NCBI GenBank assembly: GCA_031292035.1
Contig: JARLHX010000262.1
Span: forward strand, 103,474 to 167,473
From: Negativicutes bacterium
GTDB taxonomy: Bacteria; Bacillota_C; Negativicutes; Sporomusales_B; JARLHX01
DNA: 64,000 bases
Reading direction: 5' to 3'
Positions 62,452-64,000 of this stretch are shown here, in pieces. A program made the translations under genes and the position numbers. Under the pieces are notes generated by a model that searched no databases, was not told the origin of the DNA, and saw only the letters and a list, made by a program, of their open reading frames with translations. How positions within the stretch are numbered: the first letter of the stretch is position 1; each line of letters begins with the position of its first letter.

Positions 62452-63201
62452 ATGAAACGTATTAAAGTTAAACTTCTTTTTGTATTATTATTATCACTAA
62501 CAGTATGCGTGGGACTGCCCTTCAGCATTTCTGCCGGGAGGAGACATCATGTCATTCCTGTTCTTTTGTATCACAGAGTCGGTTATACGACTGACGCCTT
62601 GACGATACCACCGGAACGGCTTGCCTCGGATTTAGCGGAGCTAAGACAAAACGGTTATGAAACTATTACTTTAAGGGTTTTTGAGGACTACCTTGAGGGC
62701 AAGGATGTTCAGCTTCCTGCGAAGCCAATCTTGATTACCTTTGATGACTCGTATCAGGACAATTATGACAATGCGTTTCCGATCCTTAAACAAAATGATG
62801 ATACAGCCACTTTTTTTGTCATTACTGGACTTGTCGATGGCAACAAGGACCGGCTGACGTCACAAGAAATAAAGGAAATGTATGCCGCTGGAATGAGTTT
62901 TGGATCCCATACAGTATCGCACACTCCCCTGGGCAAAGAGTCACAGGAAAGGGCTTGGAACGAACTGCTGTTTTCCAAACAGTTTTTGGAAAACCTTTTA
63001 GGGACACCGATAACCACCATCGCATATCCCGAAGGAAGTTATACCGTGGAAACCATACGGATCGCAACTGAATTGGGATACAACACCGGGTTTTCTGTAA
63101 AGACCGGAATTTGCCGGCGACATAATCTGCCGTTTATCATTCCGCGTATCCCGATTTTTCACTATACCGGCGATATTATCGATGCTATCAACAAGGTTTA
63201 G
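62452..63201 (+). CDS. polysaccharide deacetylase (NodB domain)
   Basis: 249 residues; ATG 62452 follows CCAGGAGGTG. Signal peptide (MKRIKVKLLFVLLLSLTVC), then a NodB domain with motif 1 (ITFDDSYQDNYDNAFPIL), motif 2 (FGSHTVSHTPLG) holding the metal His pair, and the later motif (AYPEGSYTVETIRIATE). The product removes acetyl groups from peptidoglycan or another surface glycan in the envelope. It lies about 80 bases ahead of the YidC gene, so the two may be cotranscribed. Confidence 0.9.
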   Translation: MKRIKVKLLFVLLLSLTVCVGLPFSISAGRRHHVIPVLLYHRVGYTTDALTIPPERLASDLAELRQNGYETITLRVFEDYLEGKDVQLPAKPILITFDDSYQDNYDNAFPILKQNDDTATFFVITGLVDGNKDRLTSQEIKEMYAAGMSFGSHTVSHTPLGKESQERAWNELLFSKQFLENLLGTPITTIAYPEGSYTVETIRIATELGYNTGFSVKTGICRRHNLPFIIPRIPIFHYTGDIIDAINKV

Positions 63202-63283
63202 CTGAAAGAATAGCTGATGATTGTAAATGCGCGATAGCAGGGTCAATATTCCGGGAATTCAGCTATGCAGATCAAAATATTTC

Positions 63284-63937
63284 ATGAAGGATGTGGGCTT
63301 GTTGTTCGGTTATTTCAGCGGAATTATGCAAATGGCTTTAACTTTTTTTTATAATCTGACAAGCTATATGGGTTTCCCTAATTATGGTGTAGCGATTATT
63401 TTGCTGACAATAGCGATAAAAATGTTGCTATACCCTTTGACAGTCAAACAGATGAAATCCATGAAGACAATGCAGGAGCTGGGACCGAAACTAAAGGCGC
63501 TGCAAGAAAAATACAAGGACAACAAAACCAAACAACAAACAGAAATAGCCAGTCTTTATAAGACGGCAGGTGTCAATCCGCTGGCCGGTTGTCTGCCGCT
63601 ACTGATCCAGATGCCGTTTTTAGCCAGCATTTTCTATGCAATCCGGGATTTTGGCTATGTCAGTCAACCTAATTTTCTCTGGATCAAAACGCTGGCCGTT
63701 AGCGACCCGCTCTATTTGCTTCCAATTCTCGCGGCCGTTACGACCTATTTTTCATCCAGGCAGACGATGACTGATTCGAGTCAGCAAAGCAAGATGATGG
63801 TAATGGTCATGCCGTTTTTTATCGGGTTTATGACTCTGCGGTTTCCCGCGGGATTGGGGTTATATTGGGTAGTGAGCAATCTTGTCCAGATTGTGCAACA
63901 ACGGTTTCTATACCGCAGAGCAGTCACAAGTAGCTAG
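63284..63937 (+). CDS. yidC: YidC/Oxa1 family membrane protein insertase
   Basis: 217 residues from ATG 63284, though the ribosome site is weak and the TTG at 63299 is an alternative. Five hydrophobic segments. The core of the family is visible: MALTFFYNLTSYMGFPNYGV, AIILLTIAIKMLLYPLTVKQ, NPLAGCLPLLIQMPFLASIF and FPAGLGLYWVVSNLVQIVQQ. The conserved Lys in the first core helix (AIKMLLYP) fits Lys/Arg seen in short YidC proteins. It inserts proteins into the membrane. The large periplasmic domain of proteobacterial YidC is absent, as in Firmicutes. Confidence 0.88.
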   Translation: MKDVGLLFGYFSGIMQMALTFFYNLTSYMGFPNYGVAIILLTIAIKMLLYPLTVKQMKSMKTMQELGPKLKALQEKYKDNKTKQQTEIASLYKTAGVNPLAGCLPLLIQMPFLASIFYAIRDFGYVSQPNFLWIKTLAVSDPLYLLPILAAVTTYFSSRQTMTDSSQQSKMMVMVMPFFIGFMTLRFPAGLGLYWVVSNLVQIVQQRFLYRRAVTSS

Positions 63938-64000
63938 GTATTCTCTTTTATATGGTCTTGTAGCTTTGCAGGAAGTGGAGGAGCCAAAGAAGCACCAATC

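Overview
The window looks like chromosome of a spore-forming Firmicute, most likely a Negativicute close to Sporomusaceae (inferred). It has Gram-positive-type riboswitches (two c-di-GMP-I, one c-di-AMP), a YtaF-like protein, many chemoreceptors, sigma-54 control of catabolic genes, MenA-like quinone chemistry and a probable selenoprotein. Most of it is ordinary and densely coding. Two stretches (1-8.3 kb and 19.4-22.4 kb) are phage-derived accessory DNA.

Accessory DNA: a virion-protein C-terminus (1-150) is followed by a family of proteins sharing an N-terminal motif (RIL/RML-x-x-F/G-x-RPFD-x-S-x-x-ANRGG, sometimes preceded by EGYIPSWASG) but carrying different C-terminal domains: an L,D-transpeptidase-like YkuD fold (2130-2801), an M23 endopeptidase (20183-20845) and glycine-rich helical domains with an AEELAHN-like motif (563, 5978, 20899). 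Four members or clusters are followed by a paralogous membrane protein (1194, 3803, 7453, 21551) built as hairpin, PH-like domain, hairpin, PH-like domain. The last 45 residues of these are nearly invariant and the rest diverges. A secreted protein (2936) sits directly behind the YkuD member. I read this as a possible effector/immunity set spread by a phage-like element; this is inference. Ejection-protein-like genes (4810, 5549) and a lysis-like cassette (19629, 19899, 20183) lie within it.

Between the two halves (8.4-18.2 kb) are a lipoprotein, CheW, three chemoreceptors (two of them behind c-di-GMP-I riboswitches with their own promoters and terminators), a tandem PPK2 enzyme and a decayed lipoprotein gene.

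22.4-45.7 kb: ketopantoate reductase-like and glycerol dehydrogenase genes, a YtaF-like protein, a GGDEF/HD-GYP sensor, DUF2284 and MazG-like proteins, then a PrpR-type sigma-54 activator divergent from a CoA-transferase / HMG-CoA-lyase-like / DASS transporter operon with a good -24/-12 promoter. A QueG-like Fe-S protein, a GGDEF-EAL sensor, a cell-wall 3D protein under a c-di-AMP riboswitch, a hemerythrin, a VOC/thioesterase/hydrolase operon and an acyl-CoA dehydrogenase follow, then tRNA-Val.

46.3-53 kb: a MenA-like prenyltransferase stands divergent from a TtrA/SrdA-like molybdenum reductase operon (catalytic subunit, TorD-like chaperone, Fe-S subunit, NrfD subunit). The catalytic gene carries one in-frame TGA exactly where the Mo-ligand cysteine is expected, so it is probably selenocysteine. 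53-64 kb: a chemoreceptor with a STAS protein, two class B penicillin-binding proteins, an MFS carrier behind a perfect sigma-54 promoter, a polysaccharide deacetylase and YidC.
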